DNA of 64,000 nucleotides from Ulota crispa (GCA_963920765.1 OY987242.1:16020002-16084001); one strand, 5' to 3'; shown: positions 37,582-50,564, numbered from the stretch's first letter. The notes: generated by a model not told the origin, from the sequence alone. Made by a program: numbers and translations.

Positions 37582-37954
37582 TTAACCCTCAAATAACAAA
37601 GCAAACAAAAAACATCTGCTACTTATTGAAAAATAAAATTGTAGAATGGAGAAAAACCAGTTTTTATTTGACATTTTTTAGAAGTGATTATGGAAACACA
37701 CTCTATCATAGAAGGCAAAAAATACCCTCATTGTATGTACACATTTTTTTAGGGAGCCTAAATTGTGAGAAGATCCAGAGACACATTGTTAGGTCCCATG
37801 CTACATGCCTTGCAATTTGAGGTTAACATGCATTGTTGACTTTTGTTATTTTTGGAAACAACACTGAGTGAGTAATTTGCTACACCACTATAGAGCACTA
37901 TAAAGCAACTCTAAAGGGGCAATCATGGTGACCAACGTGACGTTTAGGGGTTAA
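37582..37954. mobile_element. TTAA-flanked element, copy G
   Basis: TTAA at 37582 and 37951. Right tip, in complement, CCCCTAAACGTCACG; left tip CCCTCAAATAAC. The interior is homologous to copy D (for example TTTTTTAGAAGTGAT and TTTTTGGAAACAA). Confidence 0.8.
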
Positions 37955-38234
37955 GGTTTGCAAAGCTTATTTATGAATGAGTCATCATCAATCCAACACT
38001 CTAAACCACTCATCAAATATATTACTACCTTTAGCATGGTGTAAGACTAAAAAGTGTGATTACTATCATTGGAAGCATATACAAAAACTCTTTAAACAAA
38101 TAATATAATATAATTAATTGGAACTTGGACAACCAAAATAAAGGCCATTGCAAAAAAGCTAAAAGATAACCAACATGGCAAACCATGCCTAAAAAAATCC
38201 AAAGTAATAGCACACCAAAATTTGAAAATCACCA

Positions 38235-38526
38235 AATAGTGCATTTAAGTTGCCCCGTACTAATTTCTTGACATTCCACACTATTTAAATACTTACTGCT
38301 ACTACAGTAATTTTCAGCAATAATTATTGTAATAAATCATTTCTAAAAGATTTGGCAAGTACTACAAAGCTGTAGAAAGACAAACTAGCAATATCCAAGT
38401 TGTAAATCAAGTGAAATTTAAACATGTAAAGAGTTGCATGCACTTCTAAGTGGGCAAGTGATGGATCATAAGGTAACTTTCCAAGGTAAGGCAGCCTAAT
38501 TGTTGAGGCAACCTAAATGCACTATT
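38235..38526. mobile_element. MITE, AATATTGCATTTAGGTTG family, copy 1
   Basis: Tips AATAGTGCATTTAAGTTGCC and, in complement, AATAGTGCATTTAGGTTGCC. The interior is homologous to 47098-47400. Confidence 0.85.
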
Positions 38527-40459
38527 TGGTTTGGTGTGTAATTGCTATTGATTTCTCCTTAAAAGCTTGATCTGCTATGTCATTTGTCCTTTAACTTTTT
38601 TGTAATGAACTTTATTTGTATTGTCAAATTTCCAATTCTATTTTATTTGTTTATAAAGAGTTTTTGTATACGCTACCAATGGCAATAATCACACTTCCTA
38701 GTTTTAGTTTTACAAGATAGTAATACACTTGGTGAGTGGTTTCGAGTGTTGGATTAATGATGCTCTCAGGTTGGTTTCCAATGTGTGACACCCTCATCTT
38801 AGGCTTTGGTTGGTTAATTTTTCTAAAAATATCATTGATGTCTTAACACTAAGTGTTAGGGCCAAATTTTAAGAACACATTTTGATATTTAAAAGACACA
38901 ATTCATAATTTTTTCACTAGAGACAATTCTGAAATAATTTATTTAGTATATGTAAGGATTATCTCCTGAATCCCGTCTTTTCCTCTATGTGGACCAAAAG
39001 GTGGAAATACTCCTTCCTAAGTTAACCATGGTAGAGTAATCGATGGTGATTGAATCCAAATACGAATCCAAAGTTTCCCAAGTTTAGCTATTTTGAAAAT
39101 TTTCTAAATTCTAGCTTTTATTTTCCATTTGGAATTTTTGTTTGTCTTTTCATTTTTAATTCCTAGGATTTATTTAAAGGAAAAAGAAATGAAAAGATTA
39201 AGATATTAGGCCTTGCGTTTACAAAAAAAATCACCACTAAATTGTTTCTAGAAAGCGGGCTCTTGTGGTGTGTAACACCAAAATCACTCAATTCCATATT
39301 GAATTATACATCTTAAATTTCTGATTTTTTTTTTCCGCCCTCTTTTAAGTAGAGAAATTACAAGAAGTGCCACATGTAAGCTACGCTCAATGCATGTTCG
39401 TTGTGTTCTTTTGAAATCAATTTCTAAGTTTTGGTGTCAAAATGGTACACACAGCTCCAAAGTTATCCAAGCAAAGAAAAAGTTTGTCATTAATTCCTTA
39501 AAGTTCCCAATATCTACCCATGTTTAAAAGGGTCCCTTTGCATTGTGGGTAGTTTTTGCAGACCCACTTTATTCCAAATTAACAATATAAGAAATTAACA
39601 AGAAACCTCAATGCTAGCTAGCAAAGTCCACATGGTCAAATTAGTAAGAATATCCAATACAGACAGGCTCTTCACGCTATTCATGAGAATGACAACACTA
39701 GAAAACCTCACGTTGTCCCCAACAAAATTCAAATAAAACAATAAAACTAATGAAAATTTTGTACAAATCTTGCCATTTCAAGGGCTTGAGCTCTCCTCAA
39801 TAGAAGTAACCCTAGTTTGAGCAAAACTTTGACTAAGTTTTCAAGTTACTATTAAAAATGAATACATCAAAAAATGAGGAATACCAACTGAAGTGTTGAA
39901 CTTGAGAATTTTTACATTTGGCAATGGTTGTAGCCACTTGAGCTAATTATGAAAGTTATTTTTAGGATCATTGCAGAATGCGTGCATTAGAAGATTTGTT
40001 TTTGTTGTTTCAAAAATTGGTTGGGCAACACACACCTTGGAATGTATGCAAGTAAGTAAAGATTCTTTCGATAGAATTCTCCATGTTTGTAGATTCATTC
40101 ATACAATTTGTTAAGATTAGTAACTTTCATCCAAATTTTGGTGCCCCTAATGTTTTTCGATTGGGGTTTGACAATTTCATCAATAAAATTTTAATTTTTA
40201 ATGTAAACTTAGCCAATGTGAAAGTGAGGTAAAATTGGACCAAAATATCCTAAAACTACTTCTACCTGTTAGCTAGAGTTGGATGGGCTTGTTGGATTGG
40301 CTTTTAGGCTCATAAGGTGTGATGTTCAACTCATACCAATATCCTTAGCCCAAGCTTATAGCCCAGCTTAATCACTTTGTTTGATGGAGGCGACCAAGCC
40401 ACTTGTATGTGTCAAGAAAATTAAATGATGTAAGATTTTTGCAAATTGAAAAAGGTCCT

Positions 40460-40760
40460 TAATGTGCAGCATCCCAAAATAAAAGCGACATAGGCTATGC
40501 TCAAATTAGAGTCTTGGGAGAACCAGCATTCAGTGTATTGTCAAGAGGTTGAAATTGCAAAAAAATGGGTTGAAACTCAAAACTACCAGGTTCAAAACCA
40601 ACTAAATTTCTCAAGAAAGAAAAGTAATTATAGAATACTTCAATATAAGTATATGAAATATCCAGCGCATATCTGTGAAAAACCGGTTGAAGATGGAAAT
40701 ATCAAACTTAGCTGGTGAAGCTAAAATTTCTTTCCAGATTACAATGTTACAGTTTTTGCC
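40460..40760. repeat. Dispersed repeat, also at 51270-51540
   Basis: The two regions share order and wording over about 250 bases (tracts such as GTCAA, GTTGAAATTGCAAAAAA and CTTACAG/ATACTTC motifs). Probably remnants of one transposon type. No protein recognised. Confidence 0.55.
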
Positions 40761-41127
40761 TAGACTTTTTCTCAATAAAAGTGCGGGTTATTTCAACTTG
40801 GCAATATACATGGATTGGGGACTTTGGATTTTGCAAAGTGATATTTAAAAAAGCAAAAAGGAAAAGGAAAAAAGGATTAAGACTTAAGACCTGTCACTGC
40901 ACTGCAAGACTAATGGTGACCAGTTTTTATGGGAGAGAAAAGGAATGGGAACTTAACAAAAGACACATGGGACGGCTACTGGGGCCATGCTCATTGCCCA
41001 CCAGGCCAGCATCAGGCGTTCAGACAGACCCTTTCTCCATGTCCCCATCCCTGCCTCTTGTGCTTTCAATGCCATGGCCTCCTTTCCACACTACCCATCC
41101 CTTTCATTTCTTCCCACTTGCACCTCC

Positions 41128-41699
41128 GGGCGGTTCTACCCATTCCCTAAACATTCCGGGTGGTTCTACTCATGTCCCCAACGTTCCCTGTGATTCTAGT
41201 CATGCTCCCAATGTTCAAGGTGGTTTTTCTCACTGTCCCCAACGTTCCTGGTAGTTTTACTCATGTTCCCAATGTTCCGGGGTGGTTCTACTCATGTTCT
41301 CAATGTTTCAAGTGGTTCTAGCTATTTTTGCAACGTCTTGTGTGATTCTAACAATGCCCCCAGCTTTCTAGGTAGTTCTTGCCATGCCCCTAGCATCTTG
41401 GGTGGTTCTTGCTATATATGCAATGTCATGGGTTAGTTTTGTCTATGGCCTCAATATCCCAGGTGGGAATAGGCATGCCATTAGTCTCCCAGGTGGGTCC
41501 AAGTATGCCTTTGTGTCCCATGTGGTTTTTAGTATGCCCCTCTAATTTGGGTGGTTCTAGCTATGCTCCCAACTTCCCAAGTGGTTCTAGCTATGCCTTC
41601 AACATTCTAGGTGGTTCTAGCTATGCCCCCAACATTATGGGTGGTTCTAGTTATGCCCTCCAATGTCGCAAGTGGTTCTAGCTATGCTTAAAACCTTTA
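41128..41699. repeat. 30-bp minisatellite, about 19 units
   Basis: Units like GGTGGTTCTAGCTATGCCCC plus about ten more bases, with 1-2 base length drift. In runs without drift the plus strand reads as ten-residue repeats such as GGSTHVPNVP and GGSSYAPNIM. Frame shifts and stops break it into pieces, so it is not a working gene as it stands. Confidence 0.9.
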
Positions 41700-44175
41700 A
41701 GATAATTTTTGCTATGTCCTCACAATTTGGTCTTGTGAACTATTAAGCTTAAGACAAAACTATACCACATAGCAAGATGGTAACCAAGAGATCTTCTAAT
41801 GTCATGCACATAGTTTAGGACTAAATTATCTAAGCACAAATTTCCTCCCTCCTTATTGCAAGAGTTTGTCCACGTAATTTGTAAAGGTCACATATGAGCA
41901 AAGCTTGAAATTTCTTTGTTCCTTTTGTCTTATTTTTTATCTTTGAACATTGTATGTTCTAAAATTAATTAGTTGTTGGGGTTTGGACTTACAAGGTTGG
42001 GGTTCTAAAACCAAATTTTTGAGCACAATTCAATTGTAATAGTACCAACGCTCCCAAATGGTTTAGCCATGATGAGATTTGTAAGTGAAGCAAGACTTGG
42101 AAAATATAATAAATAAATTCTAAATTTGAGCCTCTTGAGCTATAGGATCTTGAAATGCAATGGAACTTAGGACATACTGAAAATCAAACCTACACCAATT
42201 CATCTTATACACCAATTCATCTTATATAGGTGTGTGACACTAGATTATCAAAATGTAAATACATTATTTGTAATAAACTAATAATGAGTGACTTATGGAA
42301 TTCATATTTATTGCATGGGACTAATTTGTACAAAATAATAAGTAGCGTAGATTATTATTTTTATTTCTTTTATGGTATTAGTTGTTTAAGTAATGCTTGA
42401 GACAATTGTAACCTCTTTTGATTTTGTTGTGGCCCTAATGTTGTAACCTAATCGATTTAATAAACCAATTCAAAAAGTAAGAAACTATACCCAATATCAT
42501 GTAAGTTTTAATATTTAAATGTAAAGTTCATTATCAAACTTTCTAATTTTTTGTTGAATCTTGTTGCAATTGCAAAAGATTTTTTTTTAATGTGTTGTAT
42601 TTCAATACTTTTTGAAAAAACTAGAATGTCCACTGAAATTTTATACTGCATGTGTATCCAGTGTCTATCATCTTCTCTTATTTTCAAAAAGGTGCAAATT
42701 TTAGCAAGAATTTAAGTCGATTGTTTTGCAAATACACATTAGCAATTAGGTAAGCTTACCTTATGTTTGTGAGCAGTTAGTTGGTTCCAATTATGAAAGT
42801 GTGTTGGTATTTTATTGAATCTTGTTGACAACAAAAAAAAGTTCCATATTTACTTAACTTGTTTCTTGGACAATATCCATATTGTAAAAAAGTTTGGGTT
42901 GTCATGCAATATTCAGACATTAGAAGTCTAAATTTGTCTATTATAAAGCATTGGATATTAAGTATTGGATGTTTAGCATTGGATGTTTGAGTGTCATCCA
43001 AAATTTGAAATTCAAAAGGGGGGAGGGAAAAGAAAAGACACCAAGAAAGGGAGGGTGAAAAGTCACCCGCAAAGGGCATGCAAGGCATGCATGTATGAAT
43101 ATAGTATAAAGAATGATTTGAAATGGTGATTATATAAGTAAATACAAATTGACCCTTGACTCTCATATTTAGAAAGTGTTCATCATACTCAAGAATTTAG
43201 ATGAGTCAATATGTGGTAGTTTAGAATTAGGTTCCTTTTATCCACAATGTAGTCACAAAATTTGGCCAGATTTTGTATACGATACTTAAAACTATTTTGT
43301 ACTAATATTCAAAAAAGTGAATATTAAAAGTGTAAGTACCAAAACATACGTGTTTGTTGTGTTATAGTTCAAAAAGTACCCTTCTCCATAAGGAATCTTA
43401 TATTTTCCCATCAAGAAAAGGTCAAGTTTGAACATGAAAATCTCAGGTTGATTTTGCACTCAATTCAACTTGACACTTACAAAAAGTCATAAATCTCTCA
43501 TGACTTATCCGCAAAACACATTTGAATGTGTAGACTTTGTCTTTCAATTGCCACCCAAACTGTACTGTCTAACAATTACACAATAAGAACCATGCCTTTA
43601 ATAAAGTTTTAGTCATTTGAGCTAAACACAAAAATCACTGCTCAGCTGATGAACTCACAATCCACTAGAACAAAAAAAGACGTGTTTGGAATGACAATGA
43701 ACTCTTTGCTCACATTGATTGTAAGCAAATCATAGTGGTCATAATGCTTATACTAATGATCATACTAGTTATCAACACCAGGATTTTTTCATTCAAAAGT
43801 TCACAACGCAGACTCACAAATGTAAGTGCTATACATATTTATTGTTGGTTTCAGTATTATTTCAATAAAAATCCAATACACGGTAATAGGGGCCAGAAGG
43901 CCCAGTTTCAGACATTGAACAAATGTCTGGCAATCTCAACAGAATCTGTAACGAACAAAAACCATGGAGATTTCAATGTAATCTCTTTCTATGGAGGGGT
44001 TAGGGTTTTTCTTTTCTTTTTTTTTGCCTTTTTGATTTTTTTGGGGGAGGTTTTCTTGCAGAAATGGATATGGTAACTGAAAAGTTTACTATCTAGACGA
44101 ATTACATGTGTCAAAATCTTTTATCCTATTATCACGAAAACTCAAAATATGGGCTATGTACAGAGCTAAGTGCCT

Positions 44176-46439
44176 TCAGTATAATCCCTGCTGCTGCTGT
44201 TGTTGCTGCTGTTGTTGCTGTGGCTTGGCTTGCTGCCACAACTCAGATGTCTTCTTAACTCGCCGGACGCGCTTGAGAACGTCGTCGGCCTTCACTTTGC
44301 CGTAGACTACGACCTTCCTTTTCCATTGATCGCATAACACAGTCTCCACCCCTGTGCAAAAAAACAACAAACAAAAAACACAAAAATACAGATTGTTAGG
44401 GGAAGTGGAAGATATATGCAAAACATCTAGAGGGACAGTCCCGCAATGAGTCAAGATTTCGTGAGCGGGATCAATTTGAGCTCAAAGTTAATGAATAAAC
44501 TAAAAAATGGTGAGTTTTTCAAGAGATGAAAGTATGAAATGCACAATTAAAGGCCCCTATGTACACGGTTATACGGTTACAGGTGAAACTTAATATTTTG
44601 ACAAAAAAATTCAAGCTCATGGCTAATAGATCCCCGCTCACAAATATAGCATTCTAGAGACTGGTGTTACTCAAATGAACACAACTGCATTGATTTGCAA
44701 AATGTTTGAAAATGTATGCAAAACATCTAGAAATCCTCTTGATGTTTGGCGTAAAGATGTAACTTTTAAAAGGATCTGAGCATGAAGATACTCACCATGC
44801 ATTTTTTCTATGCAAGACCTCACTTTGCGTTCGCAGTTGTCGCAGCAAATGGGCACCCTGAGCTCCACAGGTTTAGGCTGGCTGCTGGATTGCTGCAACA
44901 GGGAATGAAATCTCACATGTTAACTAAAGACTCCAATGAGAAGAAGGAATTCTCCGACATAAAATGGGGAAATACTTCTAGAATTGAAAGCAAAGACAAG
45001 TTCAGAGGAATCGAAAAGTGTGAGCTTTGAGATTTTACCGTTTGCTTTGGCTGAGCGGCATACTGTGTCTGGTAATTAGAAGCCTGGGTGTTGCTGCCGT
45101 TGGAGCTGCGTTTCTGGCTGGAGCCATAGCTCTCGTCCTCGGAGCTTGAACTATCATCATCACTTCTATGGAACCCGAGCAACTTCGAAATCTTGCTTTG
45201 GCTGTTGTTACGTTTGGGAGCACTACCATAGGAGTTATGGGAGTGAGTATTGCTGGACTTCTTGTTGCTGCCAGGCTTAGAGCTGAGCGAGTGAGAAGAA
45301 TTGCTGGTATAACCGTGCGTGGGTTTCGCATTCCAGACCTGACCGTGCTGACTCTTGACCGAGGACCGTTGCCCGCGCTCGTCCTCTGAATCGGAGCTCG
45401 ACGAGGAATCGTAGTGCTTTGTGTTGTGGCTGCTTGTTCGCTTCAACGATGACGTGTTCATGGTGCCCGTTTTCGCAAGAGATTTGCTGGCGTTTCCGTT
45501 CTGGTTACCGGACATGCCCATCTGTTTGGTACTGAGACCGTTGCCGTGGTTGTTACCGTGGCTGTGACCGTGGCTGTTGCTGTGACTGTTCATGTTGCTC
45601 TGCTTGCTCATCGTGTGGCCGTTCACGGGGATGTTCGTCTGCCGGTACTGATCGCCGCCATGGTGCATGGGGGGGTATTGCTGGTTGCCGTTGCCGTTCC
45701 CGAAGTGGGTGGTCATGGCACCTGGTGGAGGCTCCGGCAAGCCGCGGTAGCCCTGGCCATAGCCAGAAGTGGCGGGAGCGCTCATACTGTGGACCCAGGT
45801 GTCGTCTTGCGACTGTCGTCGTAGCGGCTGCCTCATACTCTCAGGATGCATTGCGTCCCTGGAGTAATTGTAGTTGAAGTTGTAAGGGGAGCGCCTGTAC
45901 ATGTCCGCGTACATGTCGTCGCGGACGAGCTCCGGGCGCTTGTACGCCATGAAGTTGTTCTCGCCTTGCTGGGGGATGCACTGCTGCTGCATCACCTCCG
46001 CCCCTCGTCGGCTGCCCATCTGCTTGTTGTGCCCCGGGTAGTAATTCTCCTCGAACGGCATCATTCTCTGATCCATCCAGTAGGGGATGGTCGAGTCGTA
46101 GCGGCCGTAGAAAAGCTGCACCCCACACATGCTCCGTCACAATTCATCTCATAACCAGTCTCCTTAGCTTTCTATGCAAAACTTGGCATGTACAATCACA
46201 ATAACCACATGCACGCACATCGATACCGAATATAACATGGCTATATTACACCATCCGCTGCTTTCTATCAACGTACAACCCACCACACTACAGCAACATA
46301 AACATCGATAACTGCAAACATCATTTTGACAGGAGACGAGCTTTACAAGAGAATAGCTCACCTCATCCATTGGCATCAGTCCAGTGTAGCCGGTGTGGCC
46401 GTAGAAGGGCCGAGGGTCGTAGTAGTAATGCCCCGCCAT
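44176..46439 (-). CDS. HMA-domain (heavy-metal-associated) protein with long disordered N-terminus
   Basis: Four exons are read: 46439-46362, 46115-45039, 44892-44796 and 44351-44176, giving 475 residues. Residues about 392-456 form an HMA domain of the plant HPP/HIPP type: VELRVPICCDNCERKV with the metal-binding CxxC at 402-405, then GVETVLCDQWKRKVVVYGKV and LKRVRRVKK. These domains bind soft metals or mediate protein contacts. The domain lies at the C-terminus after about 390 low-complexity residues rich in Ser, Asn, Gly, His and Tyr. These include a His-rich stretch (NSHSNSHGHSHGNNHG) and two acidic Ser clusters (SSSSSDSEDE, DDDSSSSEDES) that resemble casein kinase 2 sites. The protein ends in eleven Gln and GLY with no CaaX box, so it is not predicted to be isoprenylated. 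A TATA box lies about 520 bases upstream of the ATG. Intron 3 holds a MITE. Confidence 0.88.
44450..44655. mobile_element. MITE, GAATGCTATTTTGTGAG family, copy 3 (HMA gene intron 3)
   Basis: Homologous to 16541-17054 (AGAGATGAAAGTATGAAATG, TTTTGACAAAAAAATTCA, then CTCACAAATATAGCATTC at the right end). The left tip is diverged. Confidence 0.7.
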
Positions 46440-46960
46440 GACAAAATTAAAGCTGCACAACGTTTACACTTTACGTAACAACAATCTCGTGACTGTACAG
46501 ATTAAGCACCCAGGAAAGTAATCAAAGACTGACTCTGGTCACTCCTCGTGCAAGCACGCTTCAGTCGACGAGCTCAAAAACACGCTCTCGAGCACATACT
46601 GTCGTCAACTCAATTGCACTCTAGATCTAGATCATACCGCTTTGCACAGATTTTCACAAATGGCCAATTCCTCACGGAAGTGTCTAGATCACCGGTACTG
46701 CTGCAACTCGCTGCCTGGTGATCGATACTAACAATGTCGTTGCACCATTTCTAGCTCAATATCTGTAATTGTCTGAGTTCTCTCTCTCTCGATCTCTGTT
46801 GGGACTCTAACAATTCTAGCAATTCTAGCAGTTCTAGTGATCGATTCTAGAGACTCGCAGTGACTGGAGTGAAGGGTAGCTGCTGCTGGTGCTACAGGAA
46901 AGGTGGTGACTTGTGGGGGGAGCTGGTGTGTGTGCGAAGGGAAGGCCACTAGGTGGGGCT

Positions 46961-46967
46961 ACTTATA
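46961..46967 (-). promoter_or_regulatory. TATA box of the HMA-domain gene
   Basis: On the minus strand the sequence reads CCCGTATAAGTAGCCCC, a good plant TATA box. Transcription would start about 30 bases downstream, near 46930, leaving a leader of about 490 bases that contains a CT-rich stretch (about 46772-46796), common in plant 5' leaders. No transcript evidence is available. Confidence 0.6.
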
Positions 46968-47097
46968 CGGGTTGCTGAGCTCTCAGCTGTGATGGGTAGG
47001 GTCCCACTCTGTTCACCTCTCGAGTCTCCCGCTTTTGCAAACTGACGCACAGCACAGGAATGGAATGTTTTCTCATACTCCGCTCGCTCCTACACTG

Positions 47098-47400
47098 AAT
47101 ATTGCGTTTAAGTTGCCCCATACGAATTTCTCGACGTTTTACGCTATATAAGTACTTACTATTGCTACAGTGATTTTCATCAATAGTTATCGCATTAAGT
47201 GTTTTTAATGGGCCTCACAACAACAACAAAGTTGCAAAAGAAACAAAATTATGAGCATACAAGATGTAAACCTTGTGAAATCCTAATATCTTGATATTTG
47301 CGTGCACCTCCTGGAGTGGCCAAGTGATGAGGGCATGAGGCATGTGGTAACTTTCAAGTGTAAGGCAACCCAGTAGTTCAGACAATCTAAATGCAATATT
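47098..47400. mobile_element. MITE, AATATTGCATTTAGGTTG family, copy 2
   Basis: Tips AATATTGCGTTTAAGTTGCC and, in complement, AATATTGCATTTAGATTG. It directly adjoins the next MITE, about 130 bases upstream of the HMA-gene TATA box. Confidence 0.82.
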
Positions 47401-47401
47401 C

Positions 47402-47659
47402 AACGCCATATTTGTTAAATTAGGAAAAAGAGTACATTTTGGGACTTTTGAAGGATTAAGGTGACCACCTTAATTTGAGCTCTAGTGTTTTTTTTGGTAC
47501 ACGTGCCCTCACTTGAAAGGAGGAATTTGCAAGGGAAAAAACCTTAGTGGTTCAAACTAAATTTGATACCTCTGAATCTGGGTTTAAGGTGACTATTTTG
47601 GATTAAGGTGAGGTACAAAATGGTACCCATCGTTTTCTCATTTTAATGAATATGGCGTT
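47402..47659. mobile_element. MITE, AACGCCATATT family, copy 2
   Basis: Tips AACGCCATATTTGTTAAATT and, in complement, AACGCCATATTCATTAAAAT. Same family as 3759-4013 and 48563-48843, in reverse orientation. Confidence 0.88.
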
Positions 47660-48179
47660 ATATTTCAGTGTAGCTCGACACTTGAATGTGTAAAAACTTT
47701 AGATTTAGCAGTGTGATTTGTTTGCGTAGCGGTTGAATGTAAGAAAATCCAAAAATCATTTGTGATCTGCCTCAGTCTGACTATTCACGTGTTGATAGTT
47801 TCATGGAGTGCAAGAAGTGGAACCTTTTGATACCGAAGCGACGGTGAGGACTGTACTGTACATAGCTCGGGGAAAGGAGAGAGCTTAATTATATGGTACT
47901 GGCCTGGGACTCTGGGAGTGCAGGAGTACAGTACCGGTGTTGCGGTACTGGGAGGAACACAGCGAGCTGCTTCCACCTTTCAAATATCTCGCAGTCTCGG
48001 CCTGGTGGCACGGCCACTGCTGTGCAGAGCAGCCTGCTCAGCCCTGCTCAAGTCCTGTCGGGGTTTCCATTGGTTTGTTGCTCTTCGAGACTGGAAATTG
48101 GAGGCTGTGGGAGGGTACAGTAGCAGTGTGGGCATCAAACTAGTGTCCTTGCAGAATTTATGAGCAATCACAGAGATTG
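47660..48179. other. GC-richer unique stretch, no gene assigned
   Basis: About 47800-48160 is clearly more GC-rich than its surroundings and open in several frames, but no frame shows recognisable protein content and no splice pattern stands out. Confidence 0.35.
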
Positions 48180-48990
48180 GAGATGTCATATTACATGAGC
48201 AATCATTATACTAAAATCACATGGTGTTTTGTAAAATCATATCTTGACCTTTGTAATACCACGTCTCCAATTTATGATGCCATACTACTAAAATCACTGT
48301 GCCTTTTGTAATATCACATTTTTAGTCTTTGTAATATTAATCATATTATCATACTACAGAACCACAATGACCTTTGTAATATCACATTTCCAATCATTTT
48401 GATGTTACCACTTAGAGTTAGATACGATTTGAAGACTTACTAAAAGTTTTACTTTGCATTCTATTTAACATATGAAAATCCTAATAAAATTTTAATGATG
48501 TATGCGTAACAAAGCAAGTGCCAAACCATCAACAGCTAGTCATACTACTAAAATCACAAGGTAATGCCATATTCATTAAATTGGGAAAGCCTGATTTTCA
48601 AGTTGTACTTCACCTGGCTTAAACCCATTGTTTCTCTTTAAACCGTTTAAACGCCAGATTCAAAAGTATCAAATTCAGTCTGAGCCACTAAGATTTTGTC
48701 CCTTGCAAATTCCTCCTTTCAAGTGAGGGCACGTGTACCAAAAAAAATGCTGCTGAAACCTAGAGCTTGGTTTAACGTGATTACCTTAAACCTAGTTTAT
48801 TCCCAAAATGGACGTTTCTTCCAAAATTAACAAATAAGGCGTTAGGCGCTTTGTAATATCACAACTTGACCTCTATGATATCACATCTCTAATCTGTGTG
48901 ATACTCCAATATTATCATATAAATACAATTTAAGGATTTACTTGAAATTTTCACTTTACATTTTATTTAAGACACAAAATCCTAATAAAT
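48180..48990. repeat. Degenerate tandem repeat, interrupted by a MITE
   Basis: Repeated phrases CATACTACTAAAATCAC and TTTGTAATATCACATTT occur from 48180 to 48560 and resume at 48846 after the MITE at 48563-48843. Confidence 0.7.
48563..48843. mobile_element. MITE, AACGCCATATT family, copy 3
   Basis: Tips AATGCCATATTCATTAAATT and, in complement, AACGCCTTATTTGTTAATTT. It splits the tandem repeat phrase, and TA on both sides may be the target duplication. Confidence 0.85.
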
Positions 48991-50564
48991 TCTCATAGTG
49001 AATGCATAAAGTAGCAAGTGTCAACTGCTAGTCTAATCTAAAGAGACACCAAATTTTTCTTTAAATAGAGTAGATAGGCTAAAACTAAGACTAGGTACGA
49101 ATATGTTACAGTCCAGGAAATGTACACTTAATTTGACACTACAATTCTTGTAAGCATGTAGCTTTGCTTTGGCTTTAAGGGCGCTAAAGACGTTGCATAG
49201 TTTGCTTTATTCCTCAATAAAAGTTGAACTTTTTGATTTTACAATGCTATGCAAATTATTGAATGACTTGTTTCTTTGGATTTTGGGTTATACTGGTATA
49301 TACCCATACCAAGCCTTTAGTGCACAAGACTACCTATTAAACTAATACTTAGAAATATTGTATAAAGTCCACCTTCCAACTCACATCTTCATAAAAAGAA
49401 ATATAACATCTCATAAAATAACCCAAATGATTCCAAACACTAAATCATAGCAACACCAAACCTTGAGCAAGATAGACTACCTTAATTATGCCAAAAGCCA
49501 GCTTAAAACTCAAAAGTAATTGAAGGAGTAATTGCAAGTATATATAATTGCGCATGGAGTTGTAATAAAATATAGAACAAAAGAAAAACCAATACTATCG
49601 TAAAGATTTGTACTCTTGGCATTACTGAGCAAAACCACATGCACAATCACAAACCAACTAATACCCAGTAAAACATCAAACAATGATGTATTATAGATGT
49701 TCATTTATGTAATAAATGAACATCCAATTTTATTCACGAGGTAAACTAAGTGGTGTCACGCTACACAATGTCACTCCTGTCCAAAAAAAGACACATGATC
49801 ATATATTATTCAAGTGAGGTTTATGTAAGCTAAGGGTTCAGTCATGCACAGGCAATCTTATGTTTGCGCCATTGGTTACTTGCACTGTGCCCTTGTTCCC
49901 ATTGGTTTACGCATGAGAATGCCCTTGTGTAAGGCCCTTACCTTACACTGAATTGCAATGAATATTGAATTTTTCACTTGCTAAATCAACAAACACCCCT
50001 AACAATACCTCATTGTGACATGTAAGAGAGTTCATGCTTGCAAAATCAAAAACATTGCTTACTTTGAGCAAAAGTAGATTTTTCACTCTTGAGCAATGTT
50101 TTGTTTTTCATTGTAATATGACCTGCATGCCCTCCCTAGAATGGACAGTTTTGCAAGGGAGGCAACCGCATTGGTTGAATTTCTGACAGGGTGGCCTCAT
50201 GAGACCCAAATATGCTCCTGAGGACACATGCAGAGAGCAGCTTGAGCCGGATGCAAAATAAGCAACGTGGGCATCAAAAGTGGAAAGGATGCACATGAGC
50301 CATTGGAATGTTGTCAGTGGGCTTGTGCAAGCCACACTTTATCACTCCCTTGCAGGGCAAGAATGAATGCAATGGAGGCAGGCAGTGCTGGGGCGGTGCT
50401 GGGCTGACTGAGCTCAGCTGCATGCCTAATTTCCAGTGCAACCGCGAGAGGTTTGAAGTTTGTAGCCGATTTTCTATGTCCACCTGTTTGAACCTGTGTA
50501 GTGTGTACTTGAAAAAGCTGAACCCTGGATCCTCACAAGGACGGACTTGGCAGCTAATTTAGCT
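48991..50564. other. Intergenic, no gene seen
   Basis: Mostly AT-rich. A GC-richer patch at about 50110-50540 has short open frames on both strands without recognisable content. Confidence 0.4.

Larger units (their letters stand above)
38527..44175. other. Intergenic, no gene seen
   Basis: AT-rich sequence holding the dispersed repeat at 40460-40760 and the 30-bp minisatellite. A 20-bp direct duplication ending in CACCAATTCATCTTATA is at about 42190-42235. No coding region supported. Confidence 0.45.

Noticed and set aside
44913-45038. Continuation of the large HMA-gene exon past 45039
   Set aside because: The frame reads on, but a good donor (ACG then GTAAAA) at 45039 joins in phase to the exon carrying the HMA domain.
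45168-46154. Plus-strand frames opposite the HMA exon
   Set aside because: Antisense shadows of a low-complexity coding exon.
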